DNA of 64,000 nucleotides from positions 12,774,678 to 12,838,677 of the forward strand of contig CM022671.1 in assembly GCA_012295275.1 (NCBI GenBank). Reading direction: 5' to 3'. The stretch is from Chrysomallon squamiferum (taxonomy: Eukaryota; Mollusca; Gastropoda; Neomphalida; Peltospiridae). The stretch's first letter is position 1; every line of letters begins with the position of its first letter. Below the pieces are notes generated by a model. That model had not been told where the DNA came from, did no database searches, and worked only from the letters and a program-made list of their open reading frames with translations. Positions 22,901 to 36,700 of this stretch are shown here, piece by piece. A program made the translations under genes and the position numbers.

Positions 22901-25900
22901 AAAAACTTAATGACTTCAAACTCGTACGTAATGTAAACAATTAAATATTATAGAAATGAATAAATAAAAACAAAAGAATAATAGTTTTAAAATGCTATTA
23001 TTGAGATGGCTGGATTTAATAAATAGCGTGAGTACGAATGGATCAAATTATAGATAATGAAATATTCTAAACAAATGTCCTTGAGATGACTGTATTAGCA
23101 AGGTTGGATGGTATACATTACAAATAATAAATAATGAAATATTCTAAACAGATATATCCTAGAGGTGTCTGGTTTAACAATATCCATGTGGATGGACAAA
23201 ACCTAACCTTAATGAAATAAATATTTACTTGGTTCGGGTATTTCAAACAACGCACAGTATGGTTCTCTTTCAAACACATCAGCAGCTGCGTAATCGTTAA
23301 ACAAGTGTGTTTTCAAAAGATGCACTCTGTCACTTCTGTAAGATAATGCAAATCCACATAAAATAATTTTTTACATCTATCATCCGTGCAGCAGATGGTA
23401 ATATTCATTTGTATTGATATGGATCCGCACAAAATAACGTTATTAACCGTACCTCCTTGTATTAAAAAGTTTTCATTAATGTCTTTATTATTGTTGGTGT
23501 TGTTGTTTTTAATAAAAGTTTTATTATTATTCTCACTTTGATATATTTTTTAATAATAGTCATTTTGTTGTCTGTTCTTCTGTATTTTAATATGCTTATT
23601 AAATTATATTCATATCTACAGAAGTTAGTGTATATTATATTATATCCATGCATAAAAGTAAAAGTATTTTACATGTTAATATGTTTATTAAATTACATTA
23701 TACTCACCTATAGAAGTAAGCATATTGTTCTTTATAACTAGATCGACCTAGTCGTGGGCTCAAAGTGTAGTTGAACTGTTCTTGCCTGCAAGGGTTTAAA
23801 CTAATTTATTTATTTACTTTTTTATATGCTTATTTTAACGCACAAAATCACAATAATATTAAAATAAATAAAATAAAATAATAAATACATTTTTAATTAT
23901 TGTTTGAGGATTAACAGGTCGTTACACTAAGCAGATAAGATTTAAATAAAATATTAATTGATCAAGAAAATGGAATCATGTTTAATTAAATTATCTAAAG
24001 TCATCAATCAATCCCAGCTATGTGAAACTATTCATACTATAGAAAATGTGATAATTTACAAATTTTAGATGATCAAACTGTGTTTCTTACTCATTTTTCA
24101 ATAAATTTTATATAGCAATATCTTGAGGGTGTTTCCATTAGAACAGTTTAATGATAAAATTAGCAGCAAATTAAATTCACTAAATATTTTTCAGCTGTGG
24201 TTCTAATGTTAGAAACTCACGTATTAAGTATGTCGTTCAAATCTTGAACTGAATATCCAGAGCTGTCGCGTATCTCTTGTATAAGAATGATGTCATAACG
24301 TAAAATAATCTGAATCAAAATTTAATTGTAATTTAATATTTCTAGAAGATGAAATTTTGTTGATAAAATGAGATTTTGTTATGCTAAATATTGTAATTTC
24401 CCTTTTTTTCAGAAGTAAACAAACTGTTAAAGTGATAACCAAATCTAAAAATATTATTTACAGACTACAAAACTTCTCTTACAAATAAGATGAAAACAAA
24501 AACTCAAACTCCAAAGATACAGGCCAGTTCCAAACAATAGTAAATACTATTGTATTCCTAGATATATATGATGTATGAAAATCATAAAAAATGTACTTGG
24601 ATTCGACTGTTTGTATACTGAGAACGTTTTGTTTTATAATTAACACCTGCCAGAAAATATCCTACAGATCGTTTCACAGATTAAGTCTTTTTTCCATGGA
24701 TACTGAATTACATATATACTTATCATAATAATCCACTTATACCATTCCCATTTCCACAGTGTCAATGACTGACCAGTTGTTTATGAGTAATCCTGAATAA
24801 AGGTTGAACACTTTATTCTATGTGGGATTAAGAATTTTAATTTTTTTTATATATAGTTAGTTAAACCTTTTCCATCAACTGAAATAAGGATGCATGAATA
24901 AATCTTTCATTTGGAGTCAAACATGTCCTCCGGGTTAACATACTAGAAATGCTAACCATTTTTCTATAATTATGTTATTGTTAACTCTCTGCAATACAGA
25001 GGGTATCCTCCCATGTAGCCAACACCCAATGTTGTTCTAATAGATCGATTTGGTTAGGTTTTTGGCTAGGTGGGAGCTGGATGGTATGAGATTAACTTTG
25101 GTCAGTCTATTGTATTCGTGTGATAGCTCTGGATATCAGCGTTGTCCCTAAAAGGGATGGCTAGTTTGCATGATTCTCGTGAGTATCGGATGATACACTG
25201 GGTGTAATGAGAAAAATACCTGTGTGGATAATTGGTAACATGACTTTTACATCTATCAGCAGTAATAATCTTTATTAATACACTGGTTTTAAAAGTAATA
25301 TTAGTCTCTCATAAGCCATATACTATTTACCTGGTAGCTCTTCTCATAAATGGTAGTACAAGAGTAACTTGGTTGGCTTTTAAACAGAACAGGACTTTCT
25401 GTTCATTCAATGCCATCTAGTCATTTTGCGGTATTCTATTCACTCATATGTACACACTCATCAACATCACTACCAGAGTACTGCTATCTACTGAACTATA
25501 TTCACTTAATATTAACACGGACAATAGCTCTTAATACCAATGTTAATTTTCCCTGAATTTTGTTCACTCATATACACTTATCAACATCACTCGCAGAGTA
25601 CTGCTATCTACTGAGCTATAGTCACTTAAATAACGGACCATAGCCCTTAATACCAATTTACTATGAAAACATTTGGCCAAGGTATCCCAACATCATTTTG
25701 GCTATGTGGGAGACAGATTTTTTAAGTTTTAGTCTAGGTGGGAGTGAACCATAGAGAGTATGAGAATAAAATCAATACAATAGCCATTGTGATTGTAAGC
25801 CGTGATTTTGATAACCGACCAGAAACCGTAATGAACCTTTGTTTTCCTGTTTCTTTTTTTCTTGTTCAGTTTTCAGATAAATCCTACTTGACATTTTTAT

Positions 25901-26317
25901 TTAGTTTTCAAAATAATTAGTATATGATTCATGATAAGGTGTTTTCCACCGACTCATTTCATGGATGAAAGCTGCATAAAACAATAGATGTGTGGGATCC
26001 CGCTAACAGAAGTCACCCATTTATGTTCAGAGTCGATCTTTATCGAAATATGATTATTTGACATCTGGAGAATGAATAGATAAACAAATCATCTTTCACT
26101 GGTCAAGAGCAACATATATTAAATGTCGACAGTTAAAAAATAAATTGGTCACAATTAGGTTGTCCTAACACTTTACCTGTTTTATAACATTCACAACATT
26201 TGGTTTATTCATCTTCGATTTTCCAAATGTTTGAATGTTGAAGGCTGCTATCTTGTGATGTCCCACAGCAGAGACTACCATAGAAATCAACAAAATGGCA
26301 ATAAACACGGAGGACAT
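19942..26317 (-). CDS. DNASE1: secreted deoxyribonuclease I-like endonuclease, eight coding exons
   Basis: Coding exons (5' to 3'): 26177-26317, 24221-24309, 23708-23785, 23229-23335, 22599-22711, 22041-22195, 20332-20422, 19942-19989. All phases join cleanly and give 273 residues, close to the ~280 of animal DNase I precursors. Residues 1-19 are a signal peptide, then KIAAFNIQTFG, the family N-terminus. DNase I hydrolyses DNA with Ca/Mg outside cells or in secretory compartments. Active-site residues are present: Glu 59 (IQEIRD), His 149 (GLHSKP), Asp 183 and Asn 185 (MGDMN), Asp 227 (CAYDR) and His 265 (SDHFP). Cys 188 and Cys 224 match the essential disulfide. The small CxxC loop of mammalian enzymes is missing (ADVFERE instead). 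The ATG is preceded by a TTACAG acceptor, so there is a non-coding first exon. A Tc1/mariner fossil lies in the sixth coding intron. Confidence 0.95.
20757..21270 (-). mobile_element. Tc1/mariner transposase remnant in a DNase I intron
   Basis: The minus strand from about 21270 to 20757 translates to a Tc1-like transposase C-terminal half: an RFCVEFADGRHHVW-like segment, then HDNTRPH (second Asp of the triad), WPPKSPDLSPIEHAWD (third acidic residue, DD34E spacing region) and a normal-looking end at 20757-20759. Further upstream (to ~21400) only scraps such as EDRYLVTSSRLT remain, with stops and frame changes, and the first catalytic Asp region is lost. No inverted terminal repeats were found. 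It lies within intron 20423-22040. Confidence 0.85.
24997..25770. repeat. internally repetitive block in DNase I intron 1
   Basis: A unit starting CACTCATAT occurs at 25441 and again at 25565 (about 124 bp period, clearly similar over most of its length). CTAGGTGGGAG occurs in direct orientation at 25066 and 25734. A segment at 25005-25035 (CCCATGTAGCCAAC...) is an imperfect inverted copy of 25684-25711. This resembles a foldback or composite non-autonomous element; its ends could not be fixed. Confidence 0.55.
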
Positions 26318-26629
26318 TGTAAATCTGTAATGAAAATAGAAACTTTCAGAAGAAACTTAAAAAATATATATCGAACTTGAGAGAAATAGGAAAGTTAAGG
26401 AGAAAAAGAGAGAGGGCTAAAGAGAGAGAATGAAAAAGCGGCAGAAAGAGAGAAAAAAATTACATGGAAATGGAGATACATAAGCATACATATCTGTGTA
26501 TATGTATGTGTGTGTGCGGGTGTGCGTATACGGCGAGAGAGAGAGACACTGAAATTGTCACGGTTATAATAAAACAGTTCTATATCCAGTGACGTCAGTC
26601 AAACATACGTATTGTAAAAGCCACATTAC

Positions 26630-26670
26630 CTGGAAGGCCTTTCTCTCTCAACTACTTTGATTATCACACA
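26630..26670 (-). other. probable non-coding first exon of the DNase I gene
   Basis: A CCAG|GTAATG donor at 26629/26630 pairs with the TTACAG acceptor just before the ATG at 26317. The upstream end is set only by the distance from the TATA box. Confidence 0.5.
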
Positions 26671-26695
26671 CTACCTTCCTAACGAAGATGCTCTG

Positions 26696-26703
26696 TATTT
26701 ATA
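26696..26703 (-). promoter_or_regulatory. TATA box of the DNase I gene
   Basis: Minus-strand TATAAATA in a GC-T-rich context, about 30 bases upstream of the expected start of the non-coding first exon. Confidence 0.55.
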
Positions 26704-29016
26704 GCATGATCAGTTGTTTTGTCCGCGCGTAGGCCGATTTGACTCATCTGTTGTGCTAAAAGCAAAACAGGTGTCACCATGTTTTCCATTTACAATTAAG
26801 GCAGGCACAGCAGAAGCCATGTAACATTTAACCATGCGCAGGCTCTAGTTCTAAAATTATTAATTTCAAGATACACACTTTTTTGCTGATTGTAAAATTT
26901 TACAGTTAGTTATAAGTAACGTAGACAGTTCTCAAAAGCAGCTACTTATATTTAAAATATGGATTGCAAACATATTTATGTTTAGGTGGTTTTATTATTA
27001 TTTTGGTTATGTATTGAATACATCTGTAATCATTTCTCAAAATTGCTTGTTTTAATATGTTTGTTATTAAGAAATCTATATTAAACACAACAAGTATATT
27101 ATTTTGAGTAATATGTGATTTTATATATTATTATTTTAAAATTAATTGTGTTAAATGAGATCGGATGACGAAACTGATCAGAATTCCCATAAATCTTAAT
27201 TCTTTTAATACAATCTTTATATAACATAATGTTCCTTTTTTCTTCTTCTTCGTTCTCGGCCCGTACCATTATTATTCTATGCAACACGGCAGAAACTATG
27301 TAATGAACTCAACGCTGACCTTTGTTGTTTTAGACATTCAGATTTTCATGTTATCTGTGTTTTATAATATTGATAATAATTAATAATCTATAGTATTTCC
27401 ACAGGTACAAATACATTTTGTTTGCTTCTGGTCCGTCATAAATTGTTTTATTATTGACATACATCCTCTCTCACGCTTCCACTGAATTTGATTAATAAAA
27501 ACGAAACACAACGAGAATAACTTAATGAACGTGTTTAACTATGAACTATTGACCCAACTATACTATTCCTCCTAAGTTGTATAACATTACTCCAATATCA
27601 ATCAAACAATAAAAAACATAATAATACATGTTTCTGTTTCATTCGAGTGGCTAAATCCGTTCATCAGTAAGCACTCCACGTAAAAAAGTATTTTTGTTTC
27701 TGTTCGATAATTCTCGAGCTTATAAAGGGACAGTCTAATAAATAACTTAACGAGATTATTGGGCATTGGTTCACTCTGCTGTTTGACATGTAAATAGGGG
27801 TTAAAAAAAAAAAAAAAAAAAAAAAAAATCTATTCACGGGTAGCGTAGCGACGTTTGTATCACGTGACTTCTAGGGCAACGTACCTGCTGTATGTGTATG
27901 TTTGGTGGGACTTTACACACATAATTCATAATACTCGTTTTATGTAATTTATTATTAGTGAACACGGCTGAAGAACTGTTAATGTCTCACTGTAAGTAGC
28001 AGTAAATCATTTTGTTGAAGAATTTAAGACTTTGAGTGTTTTCTAAGAGCGATTTGTGTCATGTTTTGTGGTGATCCGATATCGAGAGACTCTTAAATGC
28101 CTATAAACAACAAATGCGAGTAAATAACGTTTCAAAATTAAACCATAAGGATTTAAAGCAAAAGTAAATAATTACCCTAGGGTAAGTTAAATAAATAAAA
28201 TTAATAAAAAATATTCGTTGAACCTGATGTATTGATTGTTATTATTGTTTAAAATAGTTGGATAGCGATGGAGAATGTGTTATAAAAAGTGAAATACCAC
28301 TAATGTATTTTACGTTATTATAGTAATATCTCGTTACTTATTACAGATTTTTTTTTTTTTTTTTTAAATTGATTTAAATTTTATTTTTCTTAACAAAAAA
28401 ACATTTAAAAGTAAAATATGTAAAAAAAAAGAGTTAAACTTTACAATATTCTTAGGTTTATTTTATTACTGATGTTGTTTTTATTTAAATATTTTATTAA
28501 TAGCTGCTTCTGTCTATGAGGAATGGTGTGTGGTAAATAAAACAAACTAAATTCAGTTTACTAAGTTTCATAACTAACAATTCTTACAGCGATAAGATTA
28601 TCCATGTTTTATTTATAAATGTCCATTTTTTAAATTTAATTCAGCATATGATCCTCACATTTATATAAATGCATGCCTATACCTATTAATATACTTTCCC
28701 TATTATCAAAATAATTATTAAATAAATATATTATTACTTAAAGATTGTTGTAGCAGTAGTGATAGTATCAGTAATAAAAGCATCAGCAGCAGCAGTAGTA
28801 ACTGTAAAGACAACAGAATCTAAGGATAACTTAAATCAGTTTTTTTTAAATATATTGTTTCAATTACTAATTTAATAACAAAGTTGCATAAATGGCCCAG
28901 GAATATTTATCTTGGCTGAATTTGTTTTTAAATAATTACAATTTTTTTTTTTTAGATCCTTCCTGACATTTGGTAGACCAAATAATCAAAATATTTCAAG
29001 GTGATATTTTGTCACA
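26704..29016. other. intergenic between DNase I and the 29-kb gene; holds the latter's promoter/5' UTR
   Basis: Mostly AT-rich, with a poly-A run at 27805-27829. A CpG-containing patch at 27835-28000 holds CACGTG (27861-27866), GGGCAAC (27874-27880) and a good donor CACT|GTAAGTAG near 27990. A pyrimidine-rich TTTTTTTTTTAG acceptor near 28956 lies 60 bases before the ATG at 29017. These are consistent with a non-coding first exon of the plus-strand gene. Confidence 0.45.
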
Positions 29017-32000
29017 ATGGCAACCTCTTTACCCAGGATAACCCCTCGGGAGACTACATGTGCTCCAGTACCAAGGTCTTATTCAGCAAATTCAATGTAT
29101 GTCAGTTATCCCCCACCACATCTCACCAGCACCATGGATTTTGTGCAAGTGCCTCCAAGGATTAACCCTTTGGCTCCGCCACCTCCAAGAAAGAGAATAA
29201 ACACTAGTTGGGAGACAATAGAACAGCATTTACATAATGACAGACGTAGAATTTTCATGCAGGCTCGAGAACATGAGAGATATCATTCTGCCTGGGCTAA
29301 AGGATTTTATGGTCCTCCAGCAGAAAGAGAAGCATACAGGTAAGTCTGATGAATCATATATATATATCTGTGTGGACAAATATTAAAGTATTGATAATAT
29401 TTTACATAAAAACATTGCTTTTCCACATCTTTTAAAACTGGAATGTATTGCATCTCTATGAAGCTAGTTATGTCCCAGGTTTGATTCTCATCAAACACCA
29501 AATACTGTTTTTTATTTAAATATGATGTTGTATGTGACAACACAACTTTAATCTGATTTAATTTTGTACACTTTCTACCAAGTATAATGCATTACAAATG
29601 TGTTATCAATACTGTATTTCAAATGCTTTCTAAGTCAGTATGTGTTATTATTATCATGATGATGATCATCATCATCATTCTACATCACAAGTGTATCAAA
29701 CAAGCTGCTATTCAGCCACTAGGAATAAGACACATGCATTTTTGTTAGCACACAAATTCAAATATTTAAACAAACAGCTCAATATACAACTAAGTAAATA
29801 TTTAATAACATATAATATATACATACTACTCGAATAGAACTGAAAAAATTCAATATCAAATCAATTTTATAGACAGCTTCCTTTACAAATCAGTTTTTTA
29901 TTGTCTGCTATCATTATATGTTTTATAACTATTTTAAGTGTACTCTCTTGATACAAAACTAAACGTATTTTAGTGTAACCTAATGATACAAATCTATGGT
30001 ATAACAGAATACCCTAGATATTCAAACCTTTGTATATAAATATATATGTATCTGTGGTACCATAGTGATAAACAAAGGTGTATTTCAGTGTATTGATTCC
30101 AATTATTTGCAATAAAAAATGAATGTAGCCAGCTATCCTTTCATAAATGACATATATTATTTCATCATTAAAAAAAACATTTGTACAAATAATCTCATTT
30201 TCAGCAGAAAATAAATTTGATCATTAATGATCATGGCACAATATAGGATATGGTTGCAATTATCCATCTTTTATTATTACAGTTTTAATCAGTAACCACA
30301 TCATTCTGACTTATGGGCAGAAATTACTGTATACATAACTTTGTACATTATGCAGTAGTCTAAAGTACATTAACATATTTTTATGGAAGTTCATATTCAC
30401 TGTTTATGACCAATTTACAAAACAGTCTAGTCAAGGAGGTACTGTTCCTTAAAGAAAAAATATAGCAAACCATAATGCATCATGTTTGTAGGTTCTGTAT
30501 CTAGCATGTGTATATAATAATACATACCTAAAACCAGTTGTGATGTTATTCAGTCTGTCTTAAGAAGAAACAAAAGCAATACAGTGGAAAAAATAAGTGA
30601 ATCTTAGAACTGTGCATACAGATTTAAAAAAATTAATTAATTAATTAAAACTGAAACATTTGGAAAATAGTTTACATTTTTAAACTAAACACATGTTTTT
30701 CAGTTTCACTGAATTGCTATCTTGACATCTATTGGTTATTTTCTCTTTACAGAATTAAAAATATTTTCAAAGTTTTTAATAATTGATCTTTATAATATTG
30801 TAATAATAGATTTCTATAGATTGAATTTGATTTTGACTGAGTAAGACAATCATCTTCTTACTCTTTCTTGCTATGGAGAAATATGAGACAGTATGTAATA
30901 TTCATTCAGTGATTTCTAAATTCATCCAAAAAACTAATAAATAATAATAATATGAATAAAAACACAATTATAAAATTTAGATATCATTAAGGATTACCTA
31001 GATAAAAAAAATAAACTTATTAAAATGTGAAAATTTTATATCAAAATATAAAATAATTAGATTTTGTATTTTGAAGAAGTAGTTGATCAATAATGTTATA
31101 ATGTAAATAAATCAAGTACAAGCATTTATAATTTAAAAAAAAAAGTACCTTGTCCAGTTTTCTTCTTTCTTCCCCAATGGATTAAATACAGATTAAACTG
31201 AAACTGTAACTTTGATTAAATCTCTTTCTCCTTTTTTTTTCTTGTGGGTAAATATTTAGAACAGTCACATTTTCAAAGTTTTATTTCAGTTTGTGTTGGT
31301 AATAAAACTGCAGAGGATCAATGGATAATCTAGATTCTGTAAATAACCTTTGTTGTCAATTTATTGATTGTCAGTTAGCTGGTCCTTTATTTGATTGTAG
31401 GCAAGAAAAACTTTACTGACAATAAACAACACCTTTCACCTTTACAAAATTTATCGGCTATGAAGTCGTGTCAGTACATTACCACTAAATGACAGAGGTC
31501 AGATTTGGTTTAAGAATACAGCCTTACTTAATCTGCCTAATAAATATTTCAAAGTATCAAACTGTTGCTGTGTATTAAATTTATAAGAAGAGATCTTTCA
31601 TCTTCTTTTTATCACAGTCAATATAAAATGTATTGTCTTGGGGACACCATCTGCAGAAATCACTATTTTGTGACAACATGTTGTTTATTGGTTGTGTGTT
31701 ATTGCATCTCTTTCTTTACAAATGCTAAATCCATATCTGGTAATTGTTTAAGTTTGAAACTTTTTGTGCTTTTTCAGAATGTTGTTTAAATTTCAGATGC
31801 ACAACAGCTTTTACTTTATAAATAACAGTAATAATACATATTTAATGATATTCCATACAATTACCTAGCAAGCACATGGGGTATCAAAAATAAAGAAACT
31901 CCAGAATTATATAGATACATATTTATGCAATTTCCAATGCTATTTTTTTCTTTTTTAATTAAATAAAATTGAACAGTTAATATTGCTATGTATTTATTAC

Positions 32001-33757
32001 ATTTTTGTATTATTTATGTTATATATGTTATCTTAGAACAAATAATCTGTGTATGTCCATAGAGTTCACTCAGACTTCTTAATTTGCTGTGTCATTATTG
32101 AAACAAAAACAACCTATTTACCTTAGAAAATTTAAAATTGAGTATTTATGGGAAGTATTTATCTTTAATCTCATGTTCTTGTGGTTTGATAACTTGTCCT
32201 CTGCTGCCTGGTTATCAGAAAACTTGATAAGAAAATGAATGAGAATGGGTAGTTTAAATAATATTATGTTACATAGAATACAAATTTATCTGAAAGGTAA
32301 ATTTCTCCCTGATAATGAAGAAAGGAACACGAATACATAAGCAGTGATAACAGAAAATGAATGAAACTAATTTGACTGAGGTCAGATCCAATTAGCATTG
32401 AGGAGTAGTGATTACAAAATCTCTTACTTTGTTGACAATAATTTTAATTTTATAGTTAATGTAATGATGATGATGATGATAAAGGTAATAGTAATAAAGT
32501 GTAGAAGTATTAGTAGTAGTTGCTGTTGTTGCTGTTGTTGTTAAAGTTGTAGTAATAAAAGTAGCACTAATAATAGAACAGTAATATATAGCTGAAGGTT
32601 GGAGCAGTATTTGAGATAATAGTAATAGCAGTTGTTATTAGTAGCAGAATTATTAACAGTAGTAGTCTGTGAATTAATGAATGAATGTTTAATAATGGGA
32701 AAGAAAATTTACTGCTGTCACATATAGGTTATTCTTATTACTTAGATACAAGAGATTTGTATTTTCCCATACACAGGACAGCACATACAGCAGCTTTTTA
32801 TAAATCAATTATGAGAAGTTATAGAAACGAGGAGGACTGATCTTTCTTCTCTAGCAAGTTTGTATAATCATTAACATAGTAATAGCAATAGTAGCAGTGG
32901 AAGTAACAGTAATAATTGCTTTTGGTATATTGTTTTAGGATGGTTTAAAAGGAGAATGACTAGAAATAAATCTTCCTTTAAGTATAGTTTTCTTCTCCTT
33001 CTTTTTCTTCGCCTTCTTCTTATTGTTATTGCTATTGTAATTGTTATCATCATCATTATCATCGCTATAATCATTATTATTTCAGAATAATTGGTTTTAT
33101 TATTGTAAATTTTTTTTGTTTTTTTCCAGAAAACATTTCCGAGAGGTACTCAAAGAACAAATGTCATATCAGGATTATCTGAAGAAGCAAGAATTAAAAA
33201 ACAAAATTAAGGAGAGTGAAGCGGCAGTTGAATATGATAGAAACTGTCTACAAGAAGATGCAGAAAAATATATTAAGAAATATACATATCTTAAAAACTT
33301 TAGAGATGGTAACAAAATAGTAAGTATACTTTATTTTTTGTATGTATGTATGTGTGTCTGTGGGTGTGTATGTCTGTATATGCAATTATGCATATGTGTA
33401 TCTTTGTATTTATTTCTGTGTGTATACATATATATATATATGTATTTATATATTTCATTTTTTTATCTACATAATCATATGGACAGTTTTCAAAATTATT
33501 TACATTTTAATCTTTTTAAATGAAATGGCTTACAGTAGTAAATTTTGCTTAAAATATTTGTTTTCTTTGTAAATTAATCATACAATGAAAATTTTTACAG
33601 TAGTAAACTTTTATCATAATGTTCACTTTTTATCTTTTAAAATTAGATAATGGAAAACCAGTGGCGAGAAAACAGACTACTACGCGAACATGAAAATAAA
33701 GTTGACAGAGAAATGCTGAAATATAACCCCATTAATTGGAGCTGTACACTCAAATAA
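29017..33757 (+). CDS. uncharacterised 207-residue charged, coiled-coil-like protein, three coding exons
   Basis: Exons: 29017-29339 (donor CAG|GTAAGT), 33130-33319 (acceptor TTCCAG, donor GTAAGT) and 33647-33757 (acceptor AAATTAG, TAA at 33755-33757). Phases 2 and 0 join without stops, giving 207 residues. Residues 1-60 are Pro-rich and disordered (PPPHL, LAPPPPRKR); the rest is highly charged, Lys/Glu-rich and helical, with many Tyr and Arg, ending in NPINWSCTLK. No enzyme motif, signal peptide or membrane segment is seen. I do not recognise the family; the pattern (Pro-rich N-terminus, then Arg/Glu/Tyr-rich helices) is like small axonemal microtubule-associated proteins, which is only a guess. 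AATAAA occurs at 33753-33758 (over the stop) and again at 33966-33971. Confidence 0.75.
29340..33129. other. first coding intron (3.8 kb) of the 29-kb gene
   Basis: No nested gene recognised. It contains ATC/ATG-type repeats near 29655-29680 and (ATG)n / (GTA)n triplet tracts at 32460-32660 and 32875-32905. Confidence 0.5.
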
Positions 33758-36700
33758 AACCAGTTCTTTAACAAAACATTAACATTTACAAAATGCTCAT
33801 ATCTAATTAATTTTTTTATGTTAACTGTGGACAAAACTAGTGAAAATGTATGGCCATAGAAAACTATTTGTGACATATGCTGCATCAAATTTTATCTGGT
33901 TGGAGTTATATTCTGTATTAGAAAGCTAAGCATAAACATTTTTAGGAATCAATAATTTAGGCCTTAATAAATTTGTTGTCAATATCTGCATGTACATCTG
34001 TATGTTTGTGAATATATATTTATTTATTAATATGTAGATGCAGATAAACAGGCAGATACAATAATGTATATAACTAATAGATGGAGATACAGTCTATACA
34101 TAAACATAACATATACCCAGAATTTTAATGTATATATTTTTTATATCCAGACAAATGGAGCAAGAATTATACATACAAACACAAATATGATAGCATATGT
34201 CTATCTGTTCAATATATATATATTACTATGTAGATACAGGCAAAAATCTATAAAGCTTGTAAAGAAAGAGACTTTATCACATGAAGAACTGGTCCAAGAT
34301 ACAACATTAAATCACAATGAATAATGAAATTGTTTGTAAAAATATTGTGAATGCAGTTGCATTGGACATAAATTTAGACTTGTAGTATATATAATATATA
34401 TTTTTATTATTAACTTATTTCAGTTGTGTATATTTCTAGAATAGGGTAATTTTGTGTAATTTAAATTAAAAAATGTTCACTACATCATTGTATGTGTCAA
34501 AGTGGATCTAGATTACAGAAAATGGGTTACACAAAGTGAGTCTCCTTATCTGTTTCTGGTATCCATTGGTATACAGAGTAAATGAATAACTCATTTTGAA
34601 GCTGTTGCTGCAAAATGGATGTTGTTCACTCTAGAATGTATATGATCTATTAATAATTAGGGTAAATCATTTTTTTAAAGTAACTTTCTATTAAAGCTTT
34701 ATTAATGTTTTTCAGTAATAATGTTTATTGATGCCTAAAACTTGTCATATTTATCATGCAGACTGTTTTATGAAATGATATATATGTTTCAGACTATAAA
34801 TAATGATAATAATACCAACAAATGAAAGAGATAATGAAACTCCATTAATGCCAGTTGTTATTCAAAATACATATTTCCATAAAATGCTATCACATTATTA
34901 TGTCATAACAAGTTTTTCTCTTTTATGATAATAACACTGACATTCTTGATTTTCATGTTTGCAAACAACGTTAAAATTATGTTATCTTTTGTTATCATTT
35001 TTATAATTACCAGTAAAATGACTGATTATCAACTAAGATAATAATAAAAAATAAAGAATGGTACATTATATATTTTGTTTACTGATAAATTCTTGCTGTC
35101 CTGAGGGTAAATATTGAAAATAATTTTTTGAATTAGCAAATAGAAACATAGATTATCATGGCAGATAACATTTATTTTTACTTCAACAAATTTGTTCACT
35201 GCTACCCAAATGACACATCAGACTGTCATGGAATAAACTCCAGTGAATAAGAATGATACACTAAATCAGAAATAGGCTTACTTAGAGCAAGGTACATCCA
35301 AATTCTTAGTTGTACATTTTGATCATTTCAAAAACTTTTATGTCCTTTAACATGACCACTCAAAAACATGATTTAACTGAATCCATTTCCAGAATCTGAC
35401 TCAGAAAAGTATCAAATTTCAGCACTAGTCAAATTCACTAAGAAACAACCAATAATTCAGATATGACAGGTAATGAAAACCACTGACTGCAGAAGACACA
35501 TTAGGACTAATGTTTAAATTTTTAAACAGATTTTAGATGAGTTCAAGTGTATATAGCATTGATTGTGAATTTACTTTCTTTTCTTTTTTATTTCACTTTC
35601 TATTATATCATCCATTGCTTTTGAATCATTTTGAATAACTGACACAGAATTTAAATATGTTATTTTTAATTTTTTGAAAAACAAAACAATAATTCCAATA
35701 GGCTAAAATAAACACTGAAAATTTTAAACCATTATTAAAATACATTTATAATCTTTTTTATTGATTATTTATACATATATTAAATCAGTTTTTAATCAGC
35801 AAAATGTAGCATTGTTTTTTACACAGAAATGCGTTTACAAGATTATTTTCACACTTCATGATAACATCCAAATGGTGAAGGAATCTTTTTCAGTGTGTTA
35901 AAAGTCACAGCTTAAAGTGAGAAATTCTTAAAATAACTTTCTTTTTATGTTATTAATAATTATATCAAATATTTTTGGTCAAATGATCTCCCTTCTACAG
36001 TTATTAGTAGTATCTATTATATAAAGTTCATCTATATCATTTTAACTACTTGTTATTTTTTATTCTTAACTTGGTACCAAAACTTGAGTGTAATAAATTT
36101 GTTTAGTGTTTATATATATTTTTTTTTTTTTTCAAAAAGACTATTTTTTAAAGTTTTTATATGAAGGAAATAATTGAGGGTGTTTTACTTCATATCACCT
36201 TTCATCTTCAGCTGCCATAAATTAGATGCCTTAATATCTGAAACAAACAGTATTTGAGAGGAAGTTTCTAAAACATTCTACCTAGGTTTTCAATCCTTTT
36301 AAGTATTAATTTTTTCTGTGATGTTTCTTTTGATAATAAACCTTTTGTTCTTTCTTTGCATGTCTTTGGTGTCGTGTGTTATTTACTGTGTAAATGTTTA
36401 CTGATACCTCAACCTATTCAATTAACTGTCAGCTATATATAATTGTTTTCAGATATGAAACCTGCTTTAACTGTGCATGACCCACTCCTACTGATTAGCA
36501 TAACCGGATATTTAATATGTACTTTCCCATAAACAGGAACTCTATGCCATGAACACACGTAATTAAAATTATTGTTTATTATTGATACAGATGACTGCAC
36601 TTTGTTCAAGACACTGCTTAATTTCCTAATTTAAATTACAGAACAAAATATTTTAAAAATTAAAAGATACTGGGTTTTTTTTTTTTTTTTTTTTTGTATG

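Noticed and set aside
33342-33572. 76-codon Cys/Tyr/Ile-rich frame after exon 2 of the 29-kb gene
   Set aside because: Generated by a GT/AT-rich tract in the intron.
34064-34324. 86-codon plus-strand frame
   Set aside because: Mostly AT-rich translation; the last 27 codons look better and follow a weak acceptor, but nothing links them to the gene ending at 33757.
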